Origin: Arion vulgaris
Taxonomy: Eukaryota; Mollusca; Gastropoda; Stylommatophora; Arionidae
Reading direction: 5' to 3'
Assembly (NCBI GenBank): GCA_020796225.1
Contig: CM036753.1
Span: forward strand, 71,229,865-71,293,864
Length of the DNA stretch: 64,000 nt
Every line of letters begins with the position of its first letter. Within the stretch, counting starts at the first letter, position 1. Both the position numbers and the translations under genes were made by a program. Below, in pieces: positions 11,901 to 23,114 of the stretch. Below the pieces are notes generated by a model. It did not search any database, was not told the origin of the DNA, and was given only the letters and a program-made list of their open reading frames with translations.

Positions 11901-14900
11901 CTTCCTTCGCTTGAGCCGTCTGTATATTTCACACTTGCATATCACCCTTCCTTCCTTCCTTTACTTGAGCCGTCTGTATATTTCACAGTTGCATATCACC
12001 CTTCCTTCCTTCCTTCCTTCGCTTGAGCCGTCTGTATATTTCACACTTGCATATCACCCTTCCTACCTTCCTTTACTTGAGCCGTCTGTATATTTCACAG
12101 TTGCATATCACCCTTCCTTCCTTCCTTCCTTCGCTTGAGCCGTCTGTATATTTCACAGTTGCATATCACCCTTCCTTCCTTCCGTTGCTTGAGCCGTCTG
12201 TATATTTCACTTGCATATCACCCTTCCTTCCTTCCTTTACTTGAGCCGTCTGTATATTTCACAGTTGCATATCACCCTTCCTTCCTTCCTTCCTTCGCTT
12301 GAGCCGTCTGTATATTTCACACTTGCATATCACCCTTCCTACCTTCCTTTACTTGAGCCGTCTGTATATTTCACAGTTGCATATCACCCTTCCTTCCTTC
12401 CTTCCTTGGCTTGAGCCGTCTGTATATTTCACAGTTGCATATCACCCTTCCTTCCTTCCGTTGCTTGAGCCGTCTGTATATTTCACACTTGCATATCACC
12501 CTTCCTTCCTTCCTTTGCTTGAGCCGTCTGTATATTTCACACTTGCATATCACCCTTCCTACCTTCCTTTACTTGAGCCGTCTGTATATTTCACAGTTGC
12601 ATATCACCCTTCCTTCCTTCCTTCCTTCGCTTGAGCCGTCTGTATATTTCACAGTTGCATATCACCCTTCCTTCCTTCCGTTGCTTGAGCCGTCTGTATA
12701 TTTCACTTGCATATCACCCTTCCTTCCTTCCTTTGCTTGAGCCGTCTGTATATTTCACAGTTGCATATCGCCCTTCCTTCCTTCCTTCCTTTGCTTGAGC
12801 CGTCTGTATATTTCACAGTTGCATATCACCCTTCCTTCCTTCCTTTGCTTGAGCCGTCTGTATATTTCACAGTTGCATATCACCCTTCCTTCCTTCCTTT
12901 GCTTGAGCCGTCTGTATATTTCACAGTTGCATATCACCCTTCCTTCCTTCCGTTGCTTGAGCCGTCTGTATATTTCACACTTGCATATCGCCCTTCCTTC
13001 CTACCTTTGCTTGAGCCGTCTGTATATTTCACACTTGCATATCACCCTTCCTTCCTTCCTTTGCTTGAGCCGTCTGTATATTTCACAGTTGCATATCGCC
13101 CTTCCTTCCTTCCTTTGCTTGAGCCGTCTGTATATTTCACAGTTGCATATCACCCTTCCTTCCGTTGCTTGAGCCGTCTGTATATTTCATAGTTGCATAT
13201 CACCCTTCCTTCCTTCCTTCCTTTGCTTGAGCCGTCTGTATATTTCACAGTTGCATATCACCCTTCCTTCCTTCCTTCCTTTGCTTGAGCCGTCTGTATA
13301 TTTCACAGTTGCATATCGCCCTTCCTTCCTTCCTTCCTTTGCTTGAGCCGTCTGTATATTTCACACTTGCATATCACCCTTCCTTCCTTCCTTTGCTTGA
13401 GCCGTCTGTATATTTCACACTTGCATATCACCCTTCCTTCCTTCCTTTGCTTGAGCCGTCTGTATATTTCACAGTTGATATCACCTTCCTTCCTTCCTTC
13501 GCTTGAGCCGTCTGTATATTTCACAGTTGCATATCGCCCTTCCTTCCTTCCTTTACTTGAGCCGTCTGTATATTTCACAGTTGCATATCGCCCTTCCTTC
13601 CTACCTTCCTTTGCTTGAGCCGTCTGTATATTTCACAGTTGCATATCCCCCTTCCTTCCTTCCTTCCTTGAGCCGTCTGTATATTTCACAGTTGCATATC
13701 GCCCTTCCTTCCTTCCTTTACTTGAGCCGTCTGTATATTTCACAGTTGCATATCGCCCTTCCTTCCTTCCTTGCTTGAGCCGTCTGTATATTTCACAGTT
13801 GCATATCACCCTTCCTTCCTTCCTTCGCTTGAGCCGTCTGTATATTTCACAGTTGCATATCGCCCTTCCTTCCTTCCTTTACTTGAGCCGTCTGTATATT
13901 TCACAGTTGCATATCGCCCTTCCTTCCTACCTTTACTTGAGCCGTCTGTATATTTCACAGTTGCATATCACCCTTCCTTCCTTCCTTTCCTTGAGCCGTC
14001 TGTATATTTCACAGTTGCATATCACCCTTCCTACCTTCCTTTGCTTGAGCCGTCTGTATATTTCACAGTTGCATATCACCCTTCCTACCTTCCTTTGCTT
14101 GAGCCGTCTGTATATTTCACAGTTGCATATCACCCTTCCTTCCTACCTTCCTTTGCTTGAGCCGTCTGTATATTTCACAGTTGCATATCACCCTTCCTTC
14201 CTTCCTTTGCTTGAGCCGTCTGTATATTTCACAGTTGCATATCACCCTTCCTTCCTTCCTTCCTTTGCTTGAGCAGTCTGTATATTTCACAGTTGCATAT
14301 CACCCTTCCTTCCTTCCTTCCTTTGCTTGAGCCGTCTGTATATTTCACAGTTGCATATCACCCTTCCTTCCTACCTTCCTTCCTTTGCTTGAGCCGTCTG
14401 TATATTTCACAGTTGCATATCACCCTTCCTTCTTTCCTTCCTTCGCTTGAGCCGTCTGTATATTTCACAGTTGCATATCACCCTTCCTTCCTTCCTTCGC
14501 TTGAGCCGTCTGTATATTTCACACTTGCATATCGCCCTTCCTACATTCCTTTGCTTGAGCCGTCTGTATATTTCACAGTTGCATATCACCCTTCCTTCCT
14601 TCCTTCCTTCGCTTGAGCCGTCTGTATATTTCACAGTTGCATATCACCCTTCCTTCCTTCCTTGCTTGAGCCGTCTGTATATTTCACACTTGCATATCAC
14701 CCTTCCTTCCTTCCGTTGCTTGAGCCGTCTGTATATTTCACACTTGCATATCACCCTTCCTTCCTTCCTTTGCTTGAGCCGTCTGTATATTTCACAGTTG
14801 CATATCACCCTTCCTTCCTTCCTTCCTTCGCTTGAGCCGTCTGTATATTTCACAGTTGCATATCACCCTTCCTTCCTTCCTTTGCTTGAGCCGTCTGTAT

Positions 14901-16847
14901 ATATCACACTTGCATATCACCCTTCCTTCCTTCCTTTGCTTGAGCCGTCTGTATATATCACACTTGCATATCACCCTTCCTTCCTTCCTTTGCTTGAGCC
15001 GTCTGTATATTTCACAGTTGCATATCACCCTTCCTTCCTTCCTTCGCTTGAGCCGTCTGTATATATCACACTTGCATATCACCCTTCCTTCCTTCCTTCC
15101 GTTGCTTGAGCCGTCTGTATATTTCACACTTGCATATCACCCTTCCTTCCTTCCTTCCTTCGCTTGAGCCGTCTGTATATTTCACAGTTGCATATCGCCC
15201 TTCCTTCCTTCCTTCGCTTGAGCCGTCTGTATATTTCACAGTTGCATATCGCCCTTCCTTCCTTCCTTCGCTTGAGCCGTCTGTATATTTCACAGTTGCA
15301 TATCACCCTTCCTTCCTTCCGTTGCTTGAGCCGTCTGTATATTTCACACTTGCATATCACCCTTCCTTCCTACCTTTGCTTGAGCCGTCTGTATATTTCA
15401 CAGTTGCATATCACCCTTCCTACATTCCTTCCTTCGCTTGAGCCGTCTGTATATTTCACACTTGCATATCACCCTTCCTTCCTTCCTTCCTTCGCTTGAG
15501 CCGTCTGTATATTTCACAGTTGCATATCGCCCTTCCTTCCTTCCTTCGCTTGAGCCGTCTGTATATTTCACAGTTGCATATCGCCCTTCCTTCCTTCCTT
15601 CGCTTGAGCCGTCTGTATATTTCACAGTTGCATATCACCCTTCCTTCCTTCCGTTGCTTGAGCCGTCTGTATATTTCACACTTGCATATCACCCTTCCTT
15701 CCTTCCTTTGCTTGAGCCGTCTGTATATTTCACAGTTGCATATCACCCTTCTTTCCTTCCTTCCTTTGCTTGAGCCGTCTGTATATTTCACACTTGCATA
15801 TCACCCTTCCTTCCTTCCTTCCTTGGCTTGAGCCGTCTGTATATTTCACAGTTGCATATCACCCTTCCTTCCTTCCTTCCTTCGCTTGAGCCGTCTGTAT
15901 ATTTCACAGTTGCATATCACCCTTCCTTCCTTCCGTTGCTTGAGCCGTCTGTATATTTCACACTTGCATATCACCCTTCCTTCCTTCCTTTGCTTGAGCC
16001 GTCTGTATATTTCACAGTTGCATATCACCCTTCCTTCCTTCCTTCCTTCGCTTGAGCCGTCTGTATATTTCACAGTTGCATATCACCCTTCCTTCCTTCC
16101 GTTGCTTGAGCCGTCTGTATATTTCACACTTGCATATCACCCTTCCTTCCTTCCTTCCTTTGCTTGAGCCGTCTGTATATTTCACAGTTGCATATCACCC
16201 TTCCTTCCTTCCTTCCTTCTTGAGCCGTCTGTATATTTCCAGTTGCATATCACCCTTCCTTCCTTCCGTTGCTTGAGCCGTCTGTATATTTCACACTTGC
16301 ATATCACCTTCCTTCCTTCCTTCCTTTGCTTGAGCCGTCTGTATATTTCACAGTTGCATATCACCCTTCCTTCCTTCCTTCGCTTGAGCCGTCTGTATAT
16401 TTCACAGTTGCATATCACCCTTCCTTCCTTCCGTTGCTTGAGCCGTCTGTATATTTCACACTTGCATATCACCTTCCTTCCTTCCTTCCTTGCTTGAGCG
16501 TCTGTATATTTCACAGTTGCATATCACCCTTCCTACCTTCCTTTGCTTGAGCCGTCTGTATATTTCACAGTTGCATATCACCCTTCCTACCTTCCTTCGC
16601 TTGAGCCGTCTGTATATTTCACAGTTGCATATCGTCCTTCCTTCCTTCCTTTGCTTGAGCCGTCTGTATATTTCACACTTGCATATCACCCTTCCTTCCT
16701 TCCTTCCTTCGCTTGAGCAGTCTGTATATTTCACAGTTGCATATCACCCTTCCTTCCTTCCTTCCTTCGCTTGAGCCGTCTGTATATTTCACACTTGCAT
16801 ATCACCCTTCCTACCTTCCGTTGCTTGAGCCGTCTTTATATTTCAAT
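8984..16847. repeat. Giant minisatellite, 54-bp basic unit with inner TTCC run, about 140 copies
   Basis: Nearly 7.9 kb of one head-to-tail unit: gcttgagccgtctgtatatt, then tcacagttgcatatcaccc, then (ttcc)n. Most units are 54 bp; changes in TTCC number give 50, 58 or 62 bp and longer. Units differ at a few diagnostic sites: cacag/cacac, atcac/atcgc, and tttgc/tttac/ttcgc/gttgc before tgagcc. At the end a degraded unit reads 'cgtctttatatttcaatg'. The unit has no stop codon in several frames, so many overlapping open frames arise, the longest 521 codons at 10573-12138; none shows codon-level signs of a real protein. Confidence 0.98.
15106..15773. repeat. 332-bp higher-order repeat inside the minisatellite
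   Basis: The six-unit block starting at 15106 is repeated at 15438 (offset 332 bp). Unit sub-type order is the same (one cacac-type, three cacag-type, one cacac-type, one cacag-type), and so are the TTCC lengths. The translated blocks differ in only two residues (SYIPSFA against SFLPSFA). Confidence 0.85.
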
Positions 16848-16849
16848 GT

Positions 16850-17170
16850 TGTATTTATACATTTATACAGCACAATTATAAGATATCTGTGAGTCGGAAC
16901 ATGGCCGCAGTCGAAAGGATGCTTACGTTTCGTTATGATAAATCTGACATCTTGGAGTTGGCGACGTGCCCGACCAACGAGGAATCGAGTAATCACATCA
17001 CAAACAGCCCAATTCTAATGCGCTTTTTCTGGCACAAATTACACTAAGCTTGGGGATGGTTATGGAGGATAGGTTAAGGTTGGGGTAAAAACCTGTACTT
17101 CCGTCTTTAGTTTGTCTGTCGGTCTATGCAGTTAAAAAAAAAAGATTCAGTACAGATAGAGGCAAAACAT
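16850..17170. other. No gene recognised
   Basis: Gap between the large minisatellite and the 57-bp array. It has no supported gene. Confidence 0.5.
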
Positions 17171-17178
17171 GTCCTTAT

Positions 17179-17525
17179 ATGCAGAGAAAGATGTCGTTAT
17201 ATACCGAGAAACATATTGCGAGATATATACGATATATGCAGAGAAAGATGTCGTTATATACCGAGAAACATATTGCGAGATATATACGATATATGCAGAG
17301 AAAGATGTCGTTATATACCGAGAAACATATTGCGAGATATATACGATATATGCAGAGAAAGATGTCGTTATATACCGAGAAACATATTGCGAGATATATA
17401 CGATATATGCAGAGAAAGATGTCGTTATATACCGAGAAACATATTGCGAGATATATACGATATATGCAGAGAAAGATGTCGTTATATACCGAGAAACATA
17501 TTGCGAGATATATACGATATATGCA
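17179..17525. repeat. 57-bp tandem repeat, six identical copies
   Basis: Copies begin at 17179, 17236, 17293, 17350, 17407 and 17464 with atgcagagaaagatgtcg and look identical base for base. A seventh copy stops after six bases. As 57 is divisible by 3 and the unit lacks stops, all three forward frames stay open (122 to 138 codons); this is a repeat effect. Confidence 0.97.
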
Positions 17526-17527
17526 TT

Positions 17528-17769
17528 GTGGGTGTAGCTTAAAGTGGTGGGTGAGCTAGATCACAATACAAGCGTACCTGGTTCAAACTCCGCGATAGGC
17601 AGTTTGGAAGCAAATTCGTTTCCGTAGGATTTTTACGGAAGGTAAAAATAGACCACACCGTTCAGAAAGCAATGACAAACTACTGAACGTAGAAGTGGTG
17701 CCTAGAAAATCACGTTTACTGTGATTAATGGCGACGTAATGTAAAGGATATGCTGCGATTTTCATTCCC
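17528..17769 (+). mobile_element. tRNA-derived SINE, family 3 (copy 1)
   Basis: tRNA-like head: tgtagcttaa (A-box side) and ggttcaaactcc (B-box side). The body has 'aaattcgtttccg', 'ccgttcagaaagcaatg', 'ctactgaacgt' and 'gtgcctagaaaat', and it ends at 'ggatatgctgcgattttcatt'-type sequence. Further copies are at 18658-18908, 29686-29925, 34053-34152, 55546-55997 and 61059-61180. Confidence 0.88.
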
Positions 17770-17927
17770 CCTTTTTTTTATTACGTTTCTTCTCTTTCCA
17801 TGATACTCAACCCATGCTTCTGTAAATCCACATTTCGCAAGCTTCACTACTTCTCTCCATCTGTGTGTCTATTATTAGAGTTTTCATTCCTTACAACAAT
17901 GATACATATATGTAACACTTGACAAGT

Positions 17928-18590
17928 CTGATTGATTGATTGATAGGACCAGTGGCGGCCCGTGATCATTTTTGTTGGTGGGGCCAGACATTTTTCCCCG
18001 GATAAGTCATGGTTTTGGGTTGCTATATTTTAATTTATAAAAATAAAAATACACGTTATACATTATTTTTGGTGGCACCCGGCCCCACTGACCCTTAATG
18101 ACGAGTGGGGCCGGCCCCATTGGCCCTTAATGACGAGCCGCCACTGGATAGGACCATAATCATTGCACTTCGGTAAGTAACCATGTGTACTCCGATCTCT
18201 TTCTTAAACAGGAAAATTTCGGCTACAGTGCACGCACTCCGTAGCACCGGCGAGGGTCCCCGGTGTAATTTTGAAGATGGTGAAGATATTTATATAGGAA
18301 TTTTATTTGTAATCTTTTCTAATGAATTTTGCCCGGGTAGCATCTTTCCAGCCTGCTCTTCTCGGTTTTGAACGGCCAATGGTTCTTTTACGTGCTCAAA
18401 TTGAACAAGTACCCTATGTTTTATCGTATGTATGCGATAGGACTAGGAACTAGTTCTCACCTACACTGAGATCATGGATCTCTTGAAAAATATCCAGATG
18501 GCTTCACGAGGGAGCGAACCTGGTACGTTTGGCACGAGAGACGAGCACCTAAACCTATACGCCACATAGACCCACATCCAAATCTGATCT
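17928..18590 (-). mobile_element. SINE-like element, family 5 (copy 2), with a hAT element inside
   Basis: The gatt run at 17928-17944 and the body at 18155-18590 match the copy at 3903-4362. They are split here by the 197-bp hAT miniature element. The tRNA-like end lies near 18500-18590 (gggagcgaacctggtacg, gagagacgag). The reverse strand is the element strand. Confidence 0.75.
17950..18146. mobile_element. hAT-type miniature inverted-repeat element, 8-bp TSD
   Basis: 197-bp element with terminal inverted repeats: it begins CAGTGGCGGCCCGT and ends ACGAGCCGCCACTG. The 8-bp direct repeat gataggac lies on both sides (17942-17949 and 18147-18154). An 8-bp TSD with CAGTGGCGG-type ends is typical of hAT transposons. 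There is no room for a transposase, so it would depend on one encoded elsewhere. A partner copy lies at 35810-35966. Confidence 0.93.
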
Positions 18591-18657
18591 CTTGTGTATT
18601 AGTTATTTGTTTGAATGCTGTACATATTTCCCACATCCTCTCGACCCTAGATGAATC

Positions 18658-18908
18658 AATGCAAATCGTGGCATATCCTAAAGGACGTAGCCATCAACCA
18701 CAGTAAACAAGTCGTTGATTTTCTAGGCACCACTTATACTTTCAGTAGTTTGCAATTGCTTTCTGAACGGTGATGTCTATTTTTTTTTTACCTTTCGTAA
18801 AAATCCCACGGAAACGAATTTGCTTCAAACTTGCCCACCATGGGGTTTGAACCAGGTACGTTTGGGTTTGTGATCGAACTCACTACCGCTTAAGCTACAT
18901 ACGCTTAC
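18658..18908 (-). mobile_element. tRNA-derived SINE, family 3 (copy 2)
   Basis: Reverse-strand copy. The 3' end (gtggcatatcc...) is at the low coordinate and the tRNA-like head (ggtttgaaccaggtacg, gcttaagctaca on the + strand) at the high one. It carries a longer T run around 18781-18789. Confidence 0.88.
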
Positions 18909-19059
18909 CCTAGATACCGGATGATAAATACACTTGTTATGGGTTGCCAAATAGAGACTAGCTGCTCATCACTTCTAGTTTTCACTAGCAACAACAGTCA
19001 CACTATTCGTGACACTTAAAGAGATACATTTCTGGTAGCACTATTCCTTCCTTTGCGTT

Positions 19060-20805
19060 CCCGGCCTAGCCTGATGGACCAACTTCTATCATGAATTTAA
19101 CTGTTGTTTTTGGGACTCCGTTCCTCCGTACAGCTTTTCGCGAAGCTCTGTGTGTTGTGGCCAGTACTCTTTCCGTATACCTGCTAAACGTGGACAGTCT
19201 TGCAAGACGTGTTCTGCCGTCATGTCTGCCATATTGCATGGGCACAGGCTAGTTGTGCCAATTTTAAATTTATGGAACATGTGGGCTCTGAGCTTGTTGT
19301 GGCCGGTACGGAGGCGAAATATGGTAACTTGTTCACTGCGCGAGAGACCATAGTAACCGTCACTGTCTGTGTACTGCGGGTGGTCTTTGCCCACTTGCTT
19401 CGATAGTGCGAACCGATGGTTGTTTTGACTTCCTCATAGCTGATCTCGAGATCAGTCTGGGGTAGTCGCCCGCCCTCTTTGGCTAGCTTGTCGGCCGCTT
19501 CGTTTCTCCTAATGTTGCAGTGTGACGGTATCCACTGGATGACAGTGCGTTTGAGTGAACTCGTTAGTTCAGCGAGGGACGTTTTGAGCTCATTCATCTC
19601 AGTTTTGTCGACGCATTTGAGTGCCGTGATGACCGATAGAGCATCGGTGAATATCACGACCTTGTTGCGTGTAGTGTTTCTTCTCTCCAAGATCATTTCG
19701 GCCGCCTTTTTGATTGCCTCTGCCTCAGCTCGGTAGTTATTCGAGTATTTGCCAGTTGCAATCGCTTTCTTGACCGTGACTTTCTTGGAGATTTTAAGCA
19801 CTATTCCTCCTCCGCCATCGCTTATTGCGTTATTTGCCGATCCGTCCGTGTAGACGTGCGTCCACTCATTTTCAGGGTACTCTGATTCTATGTACTCTTC
19901 TGCTGCAGTTTTTCTGTCGAGGTTCGTTTGGTCCCTTTTGCTCATTATGCCTGGGATTGATTCCATTAGTTCTGGCATTTTTGTTTTCCATGGCGGGCAC
20001 TTGTCGATTGCCGGGATTGGTTTAGCTGTGCATTTGGACAGGACTGGGTGGTCTGTGGTCAGTGCGTTAGAGATTCTAACGAAGTTAGATCTCTGTATTC
20101 TCCACTTTCCTGATTGAAACATTCTTTCATGCATTGGATGCGATTTGAGCCGTTTGAGTTTTTCCGCAAGTACTACTACTTTCTTGTCCCTTCGGTCAGT
20201 CATTGGTTGGATGCCTGTGATGGTCTCCATCGCCTTGATGGGCGTGGACTTTATGGCTCCAGTGATAATGCGTAGGGCCCGGTTTTGACTGCTGCTCACT
20301 TTTGCGAATTGCTTGTTCGATGCATTGCTCCACGCTGCCATACCGTACTCTAGGACCGGTCGCACTCTACCAGAGTAAAGTGTCTTGAGAATTCTGCTGT
20401 TTGCTCCCATGTGGAACCTGCGAGTTTACGCATCATTGTTAGCCTGTGTCTCGCTTTTGCCGTAGCATTCTCGATCTGGGTGCACCAAGTCAGCTTTCTG
20501 TCGAGTGTGACTCCTAGGTACGTTGGGGTTTTATTTTCTGGAAGGTTCTGCCCATTGACTTTAAGCGTTATCTTGTAATCCTTGTTATTCTGGGAGAACA
20601 CAGTGTAAGTGGTCTTTGAAGGATTTATTTTCATATTCCAGTTTGCTGACCACACTTCAAGGTTATTTAATGTAGCTTGCAGTCGATTTTCTGCTGTGGG
20701 CATTGACTCTTCTCTCGCCCATATTGCCAAGTCGTCGGCATACATGGCAGAGTGAACTCGTTCTGGGAGGCATGTTGCAATGTCATTGACGAAGACTAGA
20801 CATTA
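19060..20805 (-). mobile_element. 5'-truncated LINE with RT C-terminus and RNase H domain (pseudogene)
   Basis: On the reverse strand this reads the end of an ORF2 polyprotein. It starts at LVFVNDIATCLPERV, passes the catalytic YADD of reverse transcriptase (near 20743), the TYLGVTLDRKLTW block and the thumb region, then an RNase H domain. RNase H landmarks are VYTDGSAN, RAEAEAIKKA, FTDALSVITAL and IPSHCNIRRNEAADKLA, i.e. the D-E-D-H-D acidic set. A Cys-His tail follows (LCPCNMADMTAEHVLQDCP). RNase H is typical of I-, R1- and Tad-like LINE groups. Two one-base losses break the frame: in a C run at 20406-20408 and in a T run at 19386-19388 (+ strand). Truncation lies just upstream of RT motif C. 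Confidence 0.95.
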
Positions 20806-20882
20806 ACCTCTGCCTGTCTCAGCACTTTTTATTCATATCAGCAGAAAGTTTCCAGTGAAAGACTTGACTCTTTCACTACAAA

Positions 20883-21062
20883 TGTACTTAGATCTTCTTC
20901 TTCTTTTGTCATCACACTGTTACCGGGTTGTTGCCCAGTGTCATGGTTTTCTGTTTTTATCTTGTGCTGTTCTGGTGGCTTGTGTGATTGTTATTTTTGC
21001 TCTTTGACATGATTCTGCTATGCCATCTAACCATCTTTTTGTGGTCTTAATCTTGCCTTTTT
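20883..21062 (-). mobile_element. LINE 3' fragment (family G)
   Basis: Reverse-strand match to the family at 60680-60985: the GITESCQRAKI-type and ATRTAQDKN-type end followed by 'caacccggtaacagtgtgatgac' and a gaagaa tail. Only the last 180 bp are present. Confidence 0.78.
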
Positions 21063-21249
21063 CCTTAGATCAAACCTGAATATTTACACCTGGAATCAAA
21101 TGCTTCTTCTTCACTTGATCTTGAACAAGAACTTGTGTTTGAAAACAAGACCCTTGTTTGTTTATTGTTGTTTGTTGTGTAGGGGATTAAAGCCGCTTTA
21201 TTAAGCCACGCCATTTCAGCAAACCTTTTATTGGTTAGATAATAGTGTG

Positions 21250-21495
21250 TAGGCAAATGAGATATTTTGTACATATAAAAAGATATGAAGGGCTGGAGAA
21301 GACCATCATGGAAGGAGGCATACTGGCAAAGAGAAGAAGAGGAAGACCACGGAGAAGATGGATTCAGGATATAACTAATGGTTTGAACATGACGGCTGCA
21401 GAGGTAGGACATCTGGCCTATGAGAGAGATAAATTCTGGAGGACTGTTGGGGTGGCAAAGTTCTGCTCAGAACAAGCTATTTGATGATGATGTAG
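21250..21495 (+). mobile_element. LINE 3' fragment (family A)
   Basis: A 79-codon frame reads MRYFVHIKRYEGLEKTIMEG, then RGRPRRRWIQDI, and ends KFCSEQAI followed by tgatgatgat. This is the best-preserved family A tail in the window; FGH has changed to FVH. Confidence 0.85.
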
Positions 21496-21602
21496 GCAAA
21501 ACAAAAAAAACAAATATGAAAAATAAGAATTAATTTTCTTTCGGAGAATCTAAGGTTAAGACAAATCTATGTTTCATCTAACCTTTATATTCAATTTGAA
21601 TT

Positions 21603-21860
21603 TCTAATCGCCCGAGTGGTTACCGGAGCTCAAATTTGGGATGTAAAGAATAGAACCACTGCTACCTGCCACGCACGTTGTAAGAGACAACTAAGGAGGT
21701 TTGGCTGAAATCGGATGCATGTGTCCTAAACGTGTAGAAGTCTATGCGTTTAGAGGCCTACCAAACCAATGTGCAACGTATACACGTTCTTGGCAAAGAT
21801 CAAACATATCACAAAGAGTGATTAAAATTGTTCGTAAAGAACGAACACAAAGAAGAAGAA
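21603..21860 (+). mobile_element. Dispersed 'core' repeat, type 2 (copy 1)
   Basis: Begins cgcccgagtggttaccgg, continues 'gtaaagaatagaaccactg', 'acctgccacgca' and 'gtaagagacaactaaggagg', and ends in an agaagaag run. The first about 90 bp resemble the head of the type 1 repeats (26325-26583 and others), while the tails differ. Confidence 0.72.
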
Positions 21861-21889
21861 GAAGAATTTCTAATAACGTCTTTAAGGTG

Positions 21890-22065
21890 ATCAAACTTTC
21901 TTTCTTCTCTTTTCTCCAATCTTGTTTTGCCTTACAATGTCAGCATAAGAAGAGATTTTCTAGAACGAGGCCTTGTGTGCATTTCATAAATAGTGTCTTT
22001 CGTCGCCTCAGTTACCTCTGAGGTCCACCTTTTGCTTTGTATACATTGTAAGGGAGCAACAATGG
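21890..22065 (-). mobile_element. LINE 3' fragment (family C)
   Basis: Reverse-strand match to the 3' end of the element at 30100-30830: 'gatactccgatacaatgtatac'-type sequence, the EATKDTIYEAHT-type coding end, and 'gacgctgtgag'-type sequence after the stop. Confidence 0.7.
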
Positions 22066-22139
22066 TCTTTGCGGTGATCAAACTATGTGTGTGGATTTGG
22101 AGTAATTGTAACTAAACGGAATTTACGTTCATGTTAAAT

Positions 22140-23110
22140 TATCTTCATAAAACGTTTTACTTCTTCTTCTTCTCTTCCACCATTTACTTCTTTATAGAAG
22201 TGTTGGGGGTGAAACGTAGTGATCTTGTGTGTGCTTGTTCTAATGAACTTTGTAATCCGATATTCATGTTCGTAAGGCTGTTCTTGATGCCGTTGCTCCA
22301 TCTTTTGCGTGGTCTTCCTCTTGCCTTGTACTCATTATACTTTTTCTGTGTGGCTCTCTGTGGTAGGCGATACCAGGGCATTCTTGTCAGATGTCCAAAC
22401 CATTTAATCTGTTGTTCTTTTATGAATTGGATGACTGGTTTCACATCCAGTCTCCTTCTGATTTCTTCATTTCTAATTTTGTCTCTTATTGTCACACCTG
22501 CAGCTCTTCTAAGACACCTCATCTCTGTCGTTATGATTTTCCCTCATTAGCTGCTGTTATTGGCCATGTTTGACACTGGTAACATAGTGTTGGCCAGAAA
22601 ATCGTTCTTATGAGATTTGCTTTAGTTGTTAGCGGTATCTCTTTATGTGACAACAGTGGTGCTAACTGTCCCAGTACTTGGTTAGCTTTTGTGCAACAAT
22701 TGCTGATTTCGCTATCGATACTTCCATCTGCTGTGAAAATTGCTCCTAAGTATTTGGCCTCAATTGCTTGTTTTATGTCTACGTTCTGGAGTTTTATTGT
22801 AAGGTTTTCTGGTTGTCTACTTATTGCCATTGTCTCTGTCTTTATTATATTTATTTTCATGTTGTACTCCTCACCCTTGTTTTTAACTAAGTTAAAATGG
22901 TTCAGGAGAGATTCTTCATTTTCTGCAATCAGTACTTGGTCATCTGCAAATAAAAGTTCTGAAATATTATTTTCTTTCTCTATTCCTGCCGCTCTACTTA
23001 TGTTGTCCATGTATGTTATAAAAAACAGTGGTGAGAGTACACATCCCTGTCTAACTCCCAAGTTTACTGTGAACGTTTTACTGAATGAACAAAAATGTGA
23101 TATAAAGGGT
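22140..23110 (-). mobile_element. LINE RT and C-terminal fragment (family B), frameshifted
   Basis: Reverse-strand reverse transcriptase remnant. It has VNLGVRQGCVLSPLFF (RT motif B region), LLFADDQVLIAENEESL (catalytic FADD), the NMKINIIKTETM block, AKYLGAIFTADGS, then the tail QQIKWFGHLTRMPWYRLP and KARGRPRKRWSNGI, and it ends in a gaagaag run. The frame breaks at a T run (22537-22540, + strand) where the sister copy at 34735-35423 has one more base. The 5' end runs into the 37-bp array at 23115. Confidence 0.92.
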
Positions 23111-23114
23111 AATC

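Noticed and set aside
10573..12138. 521-codon open frame in the large minisatellite
   Set aside because: The frame shifts with every TTCC change, yet stays open because all frames of the unit lack stops. It is a repeat artefact.
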